NCBI GenBank assembly: GCA_018399295.1 | Contig: JAGYOO010000082.1 | Coordinates: 1 to 6,468 of the forward strand | Source: Candidatus Omnitrophota bacterium | Lineage (GTDB): Bacteria > Omnitrophota > Gorgyraeia > B26-G9 | Direction: 5' to 3' | Length of the DNA: 6,468 nt | Shown here: positions 6,173 to 6,468 of the stretch, piece by piece | How the letters are laid out: every line of letters starts with the position of its first letter | How positions within the stretch are numbered: the first letter of the stretch is position 1 | The notes under the pieces: generated by a model | Seen by the model: the letters and a program-made list of their open reading frames with translations, nothing else | Databases searched by the model: none | What the model was told of the DNA's origin: nothing | Position numbers and translations under genes: made by a program

Positions 6173-6468
6173 ATGAATACTGTCCTTATTTCAATTTACA
6201 GTCTTGATTTTGGAGTCCGTCATATCAGTTCTTTCCTCCAGCAGCATGGATTGGAGACTTTTTTGCTGTTTTTTCGCCGGCTGGAAATCCCGGAACAGTT
6301 GAACCTGAATGACTACCTGAGTTATCAGCCGTTGGATTTTCAGTACGGCCTGGAACGCGATATCGAATTGACGCTCGAGTTTATCCAAAAAACAAAACCG
6401 GGAATAGTCGGGGTGAGTGTCGGTTCTCCCGGATTCCAAAGCGCGGTTTTGCTGTCGGAAGCGATTAA
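6173..6468 (+). CDS. N-terminal part of a second probable B12-binding radical SAM protein
   Basis: An open frame starts at ATG 6173, 8 bases after the previous stop, and runs off the window; 98 codons are visible. It opens with a hydrophobic strand (MNTVLISIYS) followed by GVRHISSFLQQHG, the helix after the first strand. Residues 77-98 read GIVGVSVGSPGFQSAVLLSEAI, matching the 'D-x-VGIS-x-x-S-x-x-F-x-x-A-x-x-L-x-x-x-I' segment common to B12-binding domains of radical SAM proteins. The radical SAM cysteines would lie beyond the edge, so the family call comes from the N-terminal domain and the company of other radical SAM genes. It is unlike the 855-2291 protein in its first 100 residues, so it is not a simple tandem copy. 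No strong ribosome binding site is seen. Confidence 0.72.
   Translation, partial: MNTVLISIYSLDFGVRHISSFLQQHGLETFLLFFRRLEIPEQLNLNDYLSYQPLDFQYGLERDIELTLEFIQKTKPGIVGVSVGSPGFQSAVLLSEAI

Noticed and set aside
6191..6439. Antisense open frame of 82 codons at the right end
   Set aside because: The plus strand here reads as a B12-domain N-terminus in the expected operon position, so the antisense frame is a shadow.

Overview
The window is one tightly packed stretch of plus-strand genes. No gap between genes is longer than 8 bases, and three junctions overlap. From left to right it holds: the tail of a probable ABC permease; a NitT/TauT-type ABC ATPase; a B12-binding-type radical SAM protein; a fold-type I aminotransferase homologue; a radical SAM protein with a SPASM-like C-terminus; a MiaB/RimO-like radical SAM protein; and the N-terminus of a second probable B12-binding-type radical SAM protein, cut by the window edge. 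I see no promoter, terminator, RNA gene, repeat or mobile element. The layout suggests the middle of one polycistronic operon that starts upstream and continues downstream.

The organism is most likely an anaerobic bacterium. Four radical SAM proteins sit next to one another, each complete core carrying the oxygen-sensitive CxxxCxxC cluster motif. Base composition is moderate (about half G+C by eye), and several starts have Shine-Dalgarno-like sequences. An uncultivated anaerobe such as a Desulfobacterota or Omnitrophota member would fit, but the sequence does not fix the taxon.

Working model (inference): the permease and ATPase, with a substrate-binding protein outside the window, import a small organic molecule. 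The enzymes downstream remodel it, or build a related small molecule, by radical chemistry (B12-type alkyl transfer, SPASM-type radical chemistry, possible sulfur insertion). I do not recognise the pathway.

The most striking gene is the aminotransferase homologue at 2298-3686. Its overall motifs are intact, but the three residues that normally define PLP chemistry are all changed: the Schiff-base lysine aligns with His275, the pyridine-nitrogen aspartate with Asn241, and the O3'-binding tyrosine with His244. The second oddity is the MiaB/RimO-like protein at 4926-6164. It keeps both cysteine triads but has no C-terminal TRAM domain and carries an arginine-rich insert, which suggests a substrate other than a standard tRNA or ribosomal protein.
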